Source: Lycorma delicatula (lineage: Eukaryota; Arthropoda; Insecta; Hemiptera; Fulgoridae). Taken from it: a stretch of 64,000 nt of DNA. Numbering within the stretch: position 1 is the stretch's first letter; every line of letters starts with the position of its first letter. Both the position numbers and the translations under genes were made by a program. The DNA lies in the NCBI RefSeq assembly GCF_047948215.1, contig NC_134455.1, positions 160,624,575-160,688,574 on the forward strand, given 5' to 3'. This document shows positions 33,640 through 44,639 of this stretch, in pieces. The notes below the pieces were generated by a model, which worked only from the letters and a program-made list of their open reading frames with translations, was not told the DNA's origin and made no database searches.

Positions 33640-34262
33640 TTAACATATCTTAGAATGTTTTATATGCGTTCCGTTGGTCGCAAGGCAATCATCCAGCCAA
33701 CAATCTACTTCTGCCCACATCCTCTGGATCATCACAGGTGTAACTGTGGCAGTAGCAGTGGTGATTCGTTCTCTTAAATGTTGTACATCCCTGATTTTTT
33801 TCAATGTAGACAATGTTTTTAATGTATTAACCATAGAAAAAAATCTAGGGGTGTCAAATCTGGGCTTCTTGGAGGCCAAAGCACAGGATCAGCCAATCCA
33901 ATGATTAGGGACCCTTTCATTGAGAGCACGTTGAATGCCTAGGCTAAAGTGTAGGGGTGCACCATCTTGTTTAAACATTACAGCAATGTTATTCTTGTTC
34001 AGTTCGGTTTTTAGGTCTTCTTAAACAACTTTGGTGTATAGTTCAACTACTTTGTCACTCATTTTGGGCTATCTGGGGGGACTTTTACACTTCCATGTTA
34101 TCAGATTCTCTAAACTGCTTGTACCACCATCTAATGCTGTTGCTGTTTGCATGAGGAGGATCATTGCCATAAACATGTCAGAAAGTCTGTTGAACTGTTA
34201 TAACTGATTTATACTTTGCTAATCACAAAAACGCAGTGTGCTTTCTGTCGAACTGTCGCCAT
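33640..34262 (-). pseudogene. Mariner-like (DUF4817-type) transposase, internally deleted
   Basis: The ATG at 34262 opens MATVRQKAHCVF and the next frames give YKSVITVQQTF, YGNDPPHANS and WWYKQFRES, the N-terminal HTH. The central catalytic part is missing. The C-terminal part resumes with FKQDGAPLHFSL-type residues near 33965, RSPDLTPLDFFLW-like codons near 33870, and ends with VTPVMIQRMWAEVDCWLDDC and THIKH at the stop 33640-33642. Two or more frameshifts occur. Both flanks are AT-rich and I could not define TIRs. Confidence 0.7.
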
Positions 34263-34549
34263 TGCAAAGACTGCATATTATATTATTAATAGTATTAGTT
34301 ATATTGTTGTTATTATGTAGTATAAATAAGCACTACTTAAAAATTACCACTTATTTTTTTAATTTAACATATTTTTTAAGTACGTGTAAGTGCATGTGTG
34401 GAGATAGATAATTTATTTTTTACTAAAAAACACATATATAATTATAATTATTGTCTTATCCTACATTTGTAAGGCCTGAACTAAAGTTCAGACCTAGACT
34501 TAGACTGACTAATGTTTAAGTTTTAGTAGCGATTTTTGTAATGCGTTTT

Positions 34550-35046
34550 TAAGGAGCAATGACACATAAAATTTTGCGTTAAACTGGGAAAACTTTCACA
34601 GAAACTTTTCAAGTCTTGAAACAAGCTTACAGAGATGCTGTGGGCCGTGCTCAATGCTGCCAATGGTTTTCACGATTACAAGTGGTCGTAGTCAATTGAA
34701 GATGAACCTCTACCAAGAAGGCCTTCGACTTCAACTAATGATATACACGTTCAGAAAATCAATGAACTGATGCATGCAAATCGCCGATTGACTGCTAGAG
34801 AACTTACAGAAAAGGTTAGCATTTCGATTGGTTCATGCCATGACATTTTAACTGTAAATTAAACATGCTTCGAGTTGCAGCAAAGTTTGTTTCTTGTTTG
34901 ATGACCAAACAGCAGATAGAACATCGAGTGTACAATTGAACAAGCCGAAGACGATGAAACACTCATGCAAAGGATCATAACAGGAAACGAAAGCTGGGTT
35001 TACGGTTACGATATTGAGACGAATTACAAAAATCGCTACTGACAGT
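34550..35046 (+). pseudogene. Mariner transposase (SETMAR/HTH_48-type), N-terminal half
   Basis: The readable blocks are IKFCVKLGKTFTETFQVLKQ, AYRDAVGRAQCCQWFSRLQ, RRPSTSTNDIHVQKINELMH, ANRRLTARELTEKVSISIGS, CHDILT, then EQAEDDETLMQRIITGNESW and VYGYDIETN. This is the N-terminal HTH and the start of the DDD domain of true mariners (the ancestor type of the SETMAR fusion). In the usual GDE motif the first catalytic Asp is Asn (GNESW). The rest of the catalytic domain is gone. A sequence like a mariner end (TTTTTTATTGAACAAACCTC) follows at 35207-35226. Confidence 0.8.
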
Positions 35047-35264
35047 TAAACATGTAGCACTCAAATAACAATAACACGAAAACTAAACGATATACTAACA
35101 ATCCATGAACATGCAGTTACATAGAAGGTTACGCGGAACACAATGCTGCCAACCGCTTGTCACTAAATATCTCCGTTGGCGTGTAACTATAAAGAGGTTG
35201 ATAGGTTTTTTATTGAACAAACCTCGTATACATTTTTGTGTACATATATATATTTTTTTTAATA

Positions 35265-37553
35265 CTGTTGGCTGAAAAGTAACTTACACCCCCTCTCAAA
35301 TTTTTTTATAATTGATGTAACTGGATATAGTTTACGGCCCTTTATTACAAGTTTCCTTGTAATAAAGTTATTTAAATGAACATATATTTCACTCTTTGAT
35401 TTTTGGCCAGTGGGGGACCATTCAGATTCAAGTGGGACCAATAATCATTTGATATATAATTTTAAAGAGTTCGATGAGACGAGAAAAATGATGCAATTAA
35501 AACTAAATTCTGATCGTCCAATCCAAAATGGTGGTGGCCAACAATATGTTTGTTTCAGATAGATTGTTTTTTCAACTTCAGTTGTATTCTCCCCTTTGGG
35601 CAGGTATGGCTCAAAGATTGTAAGTGGGTCATGTGATACATTGTTTTAAAGGTCTTTGCAAGACAAACAAACTGTATAAAAAAAATAATAAATTCTGACT
35701 ATTTAAACCAGAATGGTGACCATAGATGCAATTATTAAAATTTTTCAAATATTTCTTTTGATTAAACTTACAGTCTTGAAGAATTTTTTTATTAAATAGC
35801 AATTTACAATTTAATTAAATAGCAGTTTGTAATTTGATTACTTTCTCATGTGTAACTAATTCTATCTTTTATTTAAAAAAAAGTCCTATAATCTCATGAA
35901 TTAAAAATACTGCCTAATAAAATTATTTCAATTAAAAACATTATTTTTCTTCACCTCATATTAAATGTTCAAACTGCCCTCCCAGATTCTTTGTGCAGTA
36001 ATACAGACACTGCTCGAAAGCTTCTCTCAAATTGTGAAAAGTTTCTGGTGAAAATTTCTTACATTCTCTCTCAATTCTTATCCTTTTTTGAGAGAAGTTG
36101 GCAATGAGTTATAAACAGTTGATTTTAAATGTTCCTGCAGGAATAAAAAGGGGATTTAGGTAGATGACCTGACTGGTAATTCAATACTACCACTTTGACC
36201 TATCCAATGATTTGGAAACTGCTGGTTTAATGCACTTCTCATGTTGTGAACACAGTGCAGAGGAGCACCACTTAAGTGGAAAAACACATCTCCTCTCACG
36301 AGTAAAGTTTGTGTGTTTTATCTGCGAGCTATCTCGATCAAATTGTTGAGAGTTGGAATTATCTGCTCATTCAGCAAAGCATAGTGTTTCACCATCTTAG
36401 TTACCACAAATGTTCCAAGAAGTGTCACCTATTATTCCAGCCCATACATTTAACCGCTTCAGATGCTGGGTATGACTTTCACCATTGAGGGTTTCATGGG
36501 ACCAGTACCTACTATTGTCTGTTAGTCTAAGTCCCAAATATAGTAAATAAGACTTCGTCAGTGAATAATATGCTAAAGAAATAAATAGTTCTTGCTGCTA
36601 ATCTGTCAGAATTCACTGAATCAACCCTCCTCTCAAAATCATCCTCAGTAAGTTCTTGTACTAATTGTATCTTATATGGAGGGTATTGGTTTTTCTAATA
36701 CTTTTTGCACTGACTACCTAGATAAATAGTTCATTTTGTGCAATCACTTTTGCCGATTGTTGATTATTAACAGAAATTTCTGTTAATATTCCTTCTTCAG
36801 TTACTTCATCTGCAGTGGGTCAGCCAGGCATTTTATCACCTAAAATGCTACTGGTGCTTTGAAATTTTTTTTTAAATTTATGACTGTGAATTTAATTCAC
36901 GGCATGAATTAAATTCATTAGATGTTCTTTTATATGTTTTTATTTCCCCAAACAAACATTATTTCTATTCTTCTTGAATTAAAAAAAAACATTGTTTTTT
37001 ACCTAAGAATTTTTTTTCATTGATTACAGTTTTTTAACTAAGTAAAAAAACAAAACCAGATTTCAAAGTCAGGTTAAACTTTTTTAATCTAAATTAATTT
37101 TTTACCTTTTTGATTTTTTACCTTCAAAACTTAATTTAAACTTTTTTAGGCTTATTAATAAAAATACTCAAAACTTCATAAAAAAATAACAGTAATGTTG
37201 TTTTTCTTCAACATCCCTTAGCTACTTATCACAAAATCAACAATGAATATAAATTTTGAAAAATGTAACTTACCTCTGCTTAATTGTTGATCAGCCGTTG
37301 TCATTGCCAGCTTATGAAATAAAAATGAAATAAAATTTCAGTATTAAAAAATGATTAAATTAATTACTATTTAATTACTTAATTTCTAATTATTTTTAAA
37401 TTCAAGACTAGTTTAAATTAAACCTAAATTAAACAAGTAAGGTTTAATTTAAAGGAGTATTTGAAGAATTTTAATAATTATTTTTTTTCAATTTTTAATT
37501 GACATAATGACATTTGTTGTACGAGGGGGGTGTAAATTACTTCTCAGCCACTT
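35265..37553 (-). mobile_element. DNA transposon with about 27-bp TIRs
   Basis: The left end includes TGGCTGAAAAGTAACTTACA (from 35269) and the right end, reverse-complemented, TGGCTGAGAAGTAATTTACA (to 37550), followed on both sides by CCCCCTC; two mismatches over about 27 bp. TA dinucleotides stand just outside both ends. Inside lies a minus-strand mariner-like transposase relic. The length of about 2.3 kb is long for this group because of AT-rich non-coding flanks. Confidence 0.8.
35956..36910 (-). pseudogene. Mariner-like (DUF4817-type) transposase pseudogene
   Basis: On the minus strand I can read YWSHETLNGESHTQHLKRLN, VWAGIIGDTS (block before the second Asp), a disrupted WFQQDGAP region near 36270, SLDRSKW, and the family-typical end EKLSSSVCITAQ / LYYCTKNLGGQFEHLI with the stop at 35956-35958. 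Stops and frameshifts are frequent. The C-terminal GG-FEHL signature is common in this family. The gene is inside the TIR pair at 35265-37553, in agreement with its being the element's own transposase. Confidence 0.7.
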
Positions 37554-38100
37554 GATATATATATATACCAAGTGATATTTAGGTATTAAAACAGCTGTAT
37601 ACTGCATATCTGAGAGTTATTTAGAGGCAGAAAGAAATAGGTTTCTATATAGTGAAAAAAAAATGCATTGTGGTGGGTTTTTAATTTTTGTCTGCAATAA
37701 TGAATCAAACTTAATTTTTTTTTTTAAATAGGAAGTTGGACATATGATTTCGATTTAAAATTTTACAAAAAAAAAAAAAAACAATAGGGAAACCCATTTC
37801 TCTGTTAGTGCCTACATTGAGTTACAATCGTACAAATTTGCTATGCCTGAAAAATTTTATTAACAATAAAACCAGGTGAAATGTGCTTCATGAACAATTT
37901 AATTGTATTTTACATTCATAATGCAGACAATATCAAACTTTAAACAGTGCTGTAATATTGATAACAAAAAACAAAAACTAATAATAAATACAAAAAATTA
38001 AACAGCTATATCAAATGTTTTTTATTTACTTTAAATATTACAATATTTATTTTAAAATTTATTTTTCTGATCATAAATTACTAATGAAATAAATTTTGAA

Positions 38101-39000
38101 AGCATACCATCTACAATAAATGTTTAAAATGGTTCCCTTCTACAGCATGTTAGTGTGCTAATCTCAAGTAATATCTGTTCATAACTTGTATCATGTCTGG
38201 TGGTACACCAGCATATTCGTCAATTATTCTTCTTTTCAATTCATCAATGTCTGCAGTTTTTGTTTTACAAACATTATATTTCAGGTACCCCAAAAAAATT
38301 AATCCAGAGGAGACAGGTTTGGGGACCTGACAGACCATTCTACGGCTCCTCTACAATCTATCCAGTGATTTGGAAATTGTTCATTTAAAATTTGCCATGC
38401 CCTTAGATAATAACGAGGTGGTGCCCTATCTTGGTGAAACTATATGTTATTACTTAATTCTTGTCCAACATTTTCCCAGATATTTGGTAAAATCCTATCG
38501 GCTAAGAAGTTTTAGTAAGCATCTCCTGTAATATTGTCATCTAAAATAAGAGTCTGTACAGTACAATGACCAATGATTCCTGACCAAATGTTCACTTTCT
38601 GAGTGTGCTGTGTATGATCTTCCAGCATCCATCTGGGATTATTATCGCTCCAATATTGACAGTTTTGCTTATTCACATGGCCATTTAGCATAAAAGTCAC
38701 TTCATCAGTAAATATTTTTGTATTAAAAAATTTGTGTCTGTAATTTTTCTATTATAATATCATAATACTCAACTTGGTGGTCAGAATCATCTTCTGAAAG
38801 TTCTTGTACCAGGTGTATCTTACAAGGGTGAAATTTATTTCTTTTAAGAATTCTTGAACTGAAAAATAACTGATGTCATTCTGGACAACAGCTTTCCAAA
38901 TAGATGAATCAGGGTCTTCAACAAAGGTCTGCAGTACAAATAATGACTCTGCATCAGCTGTACCAGTTTTTCATCTATCGGTGTAAGGATGATTCTTTAC
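38101..39000 (-). pseudogene. Mariner-like (DUF4817-type) transposase pseudogene
   Basis: Minus-strand blocks in order: IWKAVVQNDISYFSVQEFLK near 38890-38840, VTFMLNGHVNKQNCQYWSDN and HTQKVNIWSGIIGH (38700-38560), ILDDNITGDAY, FHQDRAPPRYYLRAWQIL (about 38440-38390), then SGLIFLGYLKYNVCKTKTAD and AGVPPDMIQVMNRYYLRL to about 38150. It is a separate copy from the one at 35956-36910, with a different C-terminus. A few frameshifts remain. No TIRs were found by eye. Confidence 0.7.
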
Positions 39001-40555
39001 AGTACTGGTCTCTTCAAATCAACAGACAAAGGCATTTACAGAAAAACAGATTTTTCTGTTAATGTATAATGTGTATTCATGCATGCACATTGTTAAAGAC
39101 ACACACACACACTTATATAAATATTGTCGCATGTTTGCGGCTCGATCAGAATATTGAGAGATTGACAATTGAGATTTACAATTTGTTAGTTTAAGAACAT
39201 ACGTAGAACAAGATAAATCTATTATAGCAATAGTAATGACAATATCAAACAATAATAATAGTAATTGTCAATAAAAAAAATAATAATCATCGTAATCACA
39301 ACTACAACAATAATAAGACAGTGATTACAAACAAAACAGAATTTAATCACAGGTAGTTAAATAATGAAAAGCAGAATTCAGTTCCATTGACAGAAGACAT
39401 TAGCACGACCGCTAGTCTTAACGCTTTTAACCACTAGTCTTGTATTAACAACAATAGTACAATAGATAACAAAAGTAACTGCAAATTCCTTTGCTGTTCA
39501 CAAATAAAACTCACATAACAATTTATGAATGAAATTTAGTACATTATCTCTTCCGCTTAGTCTAATGGTTGCGCCGTTCTCGGCCGACAACGCTTTGCCT
39601 TCCACCGGTGATGTACCAAGAACGACACAAAAAAATGAAAATGTTTTATGGTCTTATAAAATTATTACGAAAATGCTGAAACTGTTTGGTTTTTTAAAAG
39701 AACTGAAATACAATGCTAAGAAATTTGAATGTTTGAATAAAGAAATTTTATTGCCATAATGTATCTTGAAATTAATAATTTTTATATTAGGATTCACCCT
39801 TTGATGCCGGCCGGACGCTCGCTACATCATATAAAGAAAGTCATCTTCATACGCATTCGACTCTTCACTACGTTATTCGTCTTTCGCCGTTCACAGCATA
39901 CCCGGTCGCCGATCTTAGTGTCTTGATCCTGCTTCTTCCAAGTCCAGAGTGAGAGTGCCACTGTCTTTCCACACCCTTACTAGCCGACCGGAGAAAAAAA
40001 AAATTACCTTTCCCTTCCAACAAAGTTTCTTACGTTACAGATCGCATGCGCGAGAACTTCAACATCTTAACAATAATACGCATCTACTTAATACTAGTAA
40101 AAAACACGTTACTCGTGTTAAATCTAATATAATGTCATACAATTAAATATAAGTTACAATGTCAGCTTTATTTTTTATCCATGAGGTTTGACACGCCTCA
40201 ATTCCTCCATTTCTAGCTCATTGAAATGTTGCATGAAAACATTCATTTCAAATTTACGGTTTAGTATTCTTATTTACTTTTTTAAACTATAAAAGATACA
40301 ATAACAAAAAAAAACTATCAGGAAAATTACAGTATAGCAAGTCATTATAATTAATGATCTGTCACAGGAAACAAATTATTATTTTTTCTTTTTAAAACAT
40401 TTATTAGGCTCTTAAATCAACAAACAGTGAGGAAAAAACAACAAAAAAGCATAAATATATATCACGTTATATTGCTGTCAAGCAACAGAATATCCGGGAA
40501 TTTGGCTCCCTATTTTAGTAATATTAGTAACCTCTAGTCCTTAGTAATCTCTAGT

Positions 40556-40570
40556 AACCTAACCTAACCT
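40556..40570. repeat. Short (TTAGG)3 interstitial telomere-like tract
   Basis: The plus strand reads AACCTAACCTAACCT, three units of the insect telomere repeat TTAGG on the minus strand. Three units can arise by chance in AT-rich DNA. Confidence 0.6.
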
Positions 40571-41011
40571 ATTTTTAAATAACTAATGTACATGTCTACC
40601 TAAGATTTCAAAATAACAGTGATGAATTATAAAAAATGATTAACAAAGAATGCCTATTATGTTTACACAACCAACTATAATTTTAACTGTAAAACACATT
40701 AGAATTAATGGTCAACAGCTGAACAAGCAACTATAACATTAGTACCTGGCCTGAGTCCTACTACTACCCGACAGCCAGGCGTCTATAAATTACAGACTGT
40801 TTTTTTTTTTTGTTTACAAGCTAATATGATTTGTTTCACAAAAGATTTTTTTTTCAAATTAACACGTTTCTTATACCCTATTTCAACTTTTTATATTACT
40901 CAAAACCTTTAACCTTTCATAATGCCACAAACGACTGTAACTTTTATTCATTTATTTTTTTACTGATCCAAAATCACAACCCTATTCATAATTATATCAT
41001 AACATGATACT

Positions 41012-41296
41012 TTATTATTTTTCAAATTCATAACAATTATTTAAACTTATATTTTCTCCACTGAAATCAATATACATAGATCATAGATCATTATTTATTC
41101 ATAGATCATTGTAATAATAATTTTTTCCAATCCTTCATCTGATCAAAATACATCTAACCATTATTATTTTTCAGATTCATAAATTCATAACAATTATTTA
41201 AACTTATATTTTCTCCACTGAAATCAATACATTTATTCATAGATCGTAATAATAATTTTTGTCCAATCTTTCATCTGATCATACTACATCTAACCA
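41012..41296. repeat. Tandem duplication, about 145-bp unit
   Basis: Two successive units (41012-41160 and 41161-41296) share TTATTATTTTTCARATTCAT, TTAAACTTATATTTTCTCCA, CTGAAATCAATA and TTTCATCTGATC-type segments in the same order with about 90 percent identity and a few indels. It is a local direct duplication in non-coding DNA. Confidence 0.85.
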
Positions 41297-41566
41297 ACCT
41301 TATTACATTGTATAACCCACATTGAGATAGGTTTTGGATCAATTTTACAGAATTCTACTCATGGCTCATCCTAACCTACCCGATCCTTCTTTCATCCCTT
41401 TACATGATTTAACCAACCTGTGAGTCTGTGTTCAACTCCAATGCAATATTAAATAAAAAATAAAAAAAAACCATTTGGTTTCTTAAGCACAATTACAAAA
41501 CAACAATAAAATCACCAACTTTGGACTAAAATATCAAACACTTCATTTACATGTTCCTCTATACCA

Positions 41567-41680
41567 TCTATATATATAAATTATTCATTTTTCATCATCC
41601 TTACCTCACAGCCTCACAAAACTTACTACTGAACCAATTTCTATAAAATTTTCTCCAAAACCTTATCATCAACCTCCATC
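41567..41680 (+). mobile_element. Possible Helitron 5' end
   Basis: TCTATATATATAAATTATTC followed by AACTTACTACTGAACCAATT and TCTATAAAATTTTC resembles the 5' termini of insect Helitrons, which start with TC and have this type of consensus. I could not locate a CTRR end with its hairpin, nor Rep/helicase coding. Confidence 0.3.
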
Positions 41681-42335
41681 TTTTATGCTACCCATAGCTT
41701 ACAGAATCTTAATTTTAGTTACAATAATCAATCTCACAATACTCCTTAATATAATTTATTATTACTTTTGTTTTTTGTTGATTTCAGGTTCATAACTTTT
41801 AAAAAAATTAGTTTTATCAAACTACAGAACTTTATAAGCAATATATTATTTTCTAAGATCTTTAAAAAATTAATTTCTCATTATTTATCTTACTACAGAA
41901 TTCCTTTAAAATATTTATTTTATTTTACATGAAATGCAACATTTTAATTCATAATAGTATGAATGATTTTCAGAAAAATAATATCAGAAAAATTTTTAAC
42001 TCTTTCGATAAATACAAAGATTCAATTATCATGCACATCAGTATAGTCAAATTAAATGAATTTAGTTATTTACAGACAGCCGTTATTAGTAACGATTACG
42101 CAACACATATTAACAGTACATGTCTCACCAGTCTGTCTCCATTTTTTATATACATTTTGGCAATATTTTACGTTCGTGTTCTAACACGTCTGAATATCCA
42201 ATCCATCTTAATTTTACTAGTACAACATAAGATTAATTTTTCTTTGACATCACTTTATTTGTTTATACCATAAATAATCACAATCATTGTTATCAACTTT
42301 CATATTACACACTAATTTATTTTTATTACTAGGCA

Positions 42336-42644
42336 TTATGAAAGGGGAAGGCCTTTGTGGTGGACGTCACTGTTCGGTACGAGCAGGGTTCCTCGCTTCG
42401 GGACGGCGCCAGGGAGAAGGTGGCAAAGTATTCTTCCATGTTGCCAGCGGTTGCGTCGGCTTTTGGTGTTTCATCTGTGCAGGTTCTGCCTGTTGTTATT
42501 GGGGCCCGTGGAGGTTTAATCAGTTCCACGCTCCGCAACCTTTCGTCACTCGGTTTGGGTGACGCTTCTGAGGTTGAGGCGGTTGTGACTCGGGTGCTTC
42601 GCTCCTCTATAGCGATTGCCCGGGCGCATTTAGACTGTGGTTAG
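42336..42644 (+). pseudogene. R2-superclade LINE, restriction-like endonuclease end
   Basis: The frame reads KAFVVDVTVRYEQGSSLRDG, AREKVAKYSSMLP, VLPVVIGARG, LRNLSSLGLGDASEVEAVV and VLRSSIAIARAHLDCG, ending at TAG 42642-42644. This is the C-terminal part of the restriction-like endonuclease domain (DVTVR is the second Asp of the PD-D-K type site) of site-specific LINEs related to R2/R4/NeSL. The start is lost: a TGA stands at 42345 and AT-rich DNA comes before. The RT itself is absent. This domain does not occur in R1-clade elements, so it is an independent element type in the cluster. Confidence 0.75.
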
Positions 42645-43026
42645 TATTCTTGGTTTGCTTTTCTTTTTTTTTTTCTTTTTTTTGTTTATTTATGCTTATT
42701 TATTATGCTTATTTTTATGTTTGTTTTTTTTACGTTTATTTTGTTACTTTCCCCTATTAGGAGAGTCTACGGCCGACCCAAGCCGGAGATTGGGTACCAC
42801 GGGGATGAGTAGCCCGGTGCCTTGACTGGCATACTCGTCATTGGTGTTGAATTCGTGGGGGCAGTGTTTTGCTCGGGCAGTGGATCTCAGTGGATCGGGG
42901 ATCCCTTCATGCCGTCATGTTGTGGATGCGGGTTGAGAGTCATCTACTTCACCCTTCGGGGGAATTCTATTTACCTTCATATCTCACCCATTTCGGGGCA
43001 TTGTTGGCAGTACTAACATCTAACTA
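42645..43026 (+). other. Putative 3' UTR of the RLE-type LINE
   Basis: A pyrimidine-rich stretch (42650-42760) passes into GC-rich sequence to about 43000 without coding signal. It ends where the minus-strand E3 fragment begins (43027). Confidence 0.45.
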
Positions 43027-44192
43027 TTGAGGCACATGGAACGAATGCTCCAGGGCCCGAATCATATCGCTCCACCGTGCGGAGTTGAAAGCGTTTTTTA
43101 CGTCCAACGTAACGAGAAGGACCACACGTCGCGAAAAATGATTGTTGTCCTCTGCTCGCCGCACTGCCTCAACAACCTCCTGTACTTCGTGTCTAGGGTC
43201 GACCGACCCTGCCGGAAACCGTACTGGTTAGGTGACAAGCAACCTGCCTGATTCATCGCCGCAACCAGTCTTTTCTTTAACAGCTTCTCCAATACCTTCC
43301 CAGCTGTGTCAAGCATACACAATGGGCGGTAGGAGGATAGCGACTCTGGGTTTTCTTTTCCCTTGGGAATTAGCACAAGACGCGCGGTCTTCCACCTGGC
43401 GCTAAAAGACCCAGCCTTCAGACATGCATTATACATGTCTAGTAGAAGTCGGGGCCTGCAGCTCCCCACTAGTTTGAGTACCTCGGTCGGTATACCGTCG
43501 GGACCAGGGGCTTTTTTGCCTTTCAGCGACCGTAGGACTCCCTCCAGTTCTTCTATCGAGAAGAGCGGGAAGTCGCCCACGTCACCGAAGTCCCGCTCGG
43601 CACGGACCGAGTGGGCCGGGAACAACATCTTAACGACGTGCTCCGCTTTAGCCTCGTCTAGTGGAGCTGGTGACCGCGAGACACCCAATCGCCGAGTTAC
43701 TATCTTGTAACCCAGCCCCCAAGGGTCTGCACTCACGGTCTCCGTCAGTTCTCTCCAGCAGCGTGCCTTGCTCACGTTGATGGCTCGACGAAGCCGCTTC
43801 TTTGCTGTCTTATACTCGGCTGACCTGGCGTTCGCATCTTTGCGATTCCTTGCACGTTGCGCCACCCGTCGTAGTCGAAAACACTCTCGGCGCAACCCCA
43901 CAATCTCCAGTGTCCACCAGTACACAGGTCGCTTCTGGTACCTCGGCTCCCCGTGGGGCATGGAAGCGTCGCATGCAGAAGCAATCAGCCGCATGGTCGT
44001 AGCAACTACGGCTTCAGCGCCAGCGTCACAACAAAACCCGACGAATTTTTTTGATATATTTGTGGTCGCTACCGGTATAATCCTCGAGAACTCTCCAGTC
44101 CCGACGAGTGTGACCTGTTCTTCGGAGGCGAGGGAAATATCAGGAATGGTTTCCAAATATCTTGGGCGGCGTCGTGTTCCCTGTATTGAGAA
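43027..44192 (-). pseudogene. R1-clade LINE E3, linker + N-terminal RT
   Basis: On the minus strand: GTRRRPRYLETIPDISLASE (linker after the endonuclease), RPVYWWTLEIVGLRRECFRL, WRELTETVSADPWGLGYKIV, KKAPGPDGIPTEVL, SSYRPLCMLDTAGKVLEKL, QYGFRQGRSTLDT, and after a frameshift near 43190 TLDVKNAFNSARWSDM (motif A Asp), then truncation at 43027. The YADD motif and thumb are missing. The 140 bp at its 5' edge (44053-44192) is repeated at 50008-50147, on the far side of LINE E2, indicating that E2 split E3. Confidence 0.85.
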
Positions 44193-44639
44193 TCACGAGT
44201 CGCAGTACGTGCCGCTATGTCCAGAATTGGTTAGCTGGCATTTCTCCCACCACCACCCCATTTGGTCGCCCTAGAGCATAAACCAAATGTTCCGTGACAA
44301 AAAAACGGCTACTGTGCCTCTAAAAAACGGTATAGCGACCTCGATCCTATCTGCTCCTAATGAGCTACCTAACTTGCGTGAGCGAATTAAGCAGGGTGCT
44401 GTACAGCACCCGCTTAAGTGTCCCAGTCGCTCACTTGTCAACAATAAAACTAAATCGGGGGGCGCACCCATTGTTACAATTAAAACTATTGAAGTTCTTA
44501 TATCTAAAAGGCAGCAATTTAGGCTGCCACGCCTCGGTCGCTGTATGCCAGCTAGTACCTGTCCACCATTTAACAGCGCTTGGAGCTAGCTTGGCTGGTG
44601 GCCAGCCATTACCTCAAGGAAGGATTCCTACAACAGAGC

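Larger units (their letters stand above)
39001..41566. other. AT-rich DNA; GC patch 39560-40040; no gene
   Basis: The patch contains ATCATATAAAGAAAG (39828-39842), TATA-like, followed by CATTCGACTCTTC, which recalls an LTR or promoter, but no second LTR, primer-binding site or pol gene is present. A poly(T) run lies near 40800. Nothing else is recognised. Confidence 0.5.

Noticed and set aside
39800..40040. Possible solo LTR (TATA-like box, GC-rich patch)
   Set aside because: No TG...CA borders with a target duplication, no second LTR and no gag-pol nearby.
40556..40570. Telomeric location suggested by (TTAGG)3
   Set aside because: Only three units, far from the R1-clade array, and chance is possible in AT-rich DNA. 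It does not support a telomere or a TRAS/SART-type target here.
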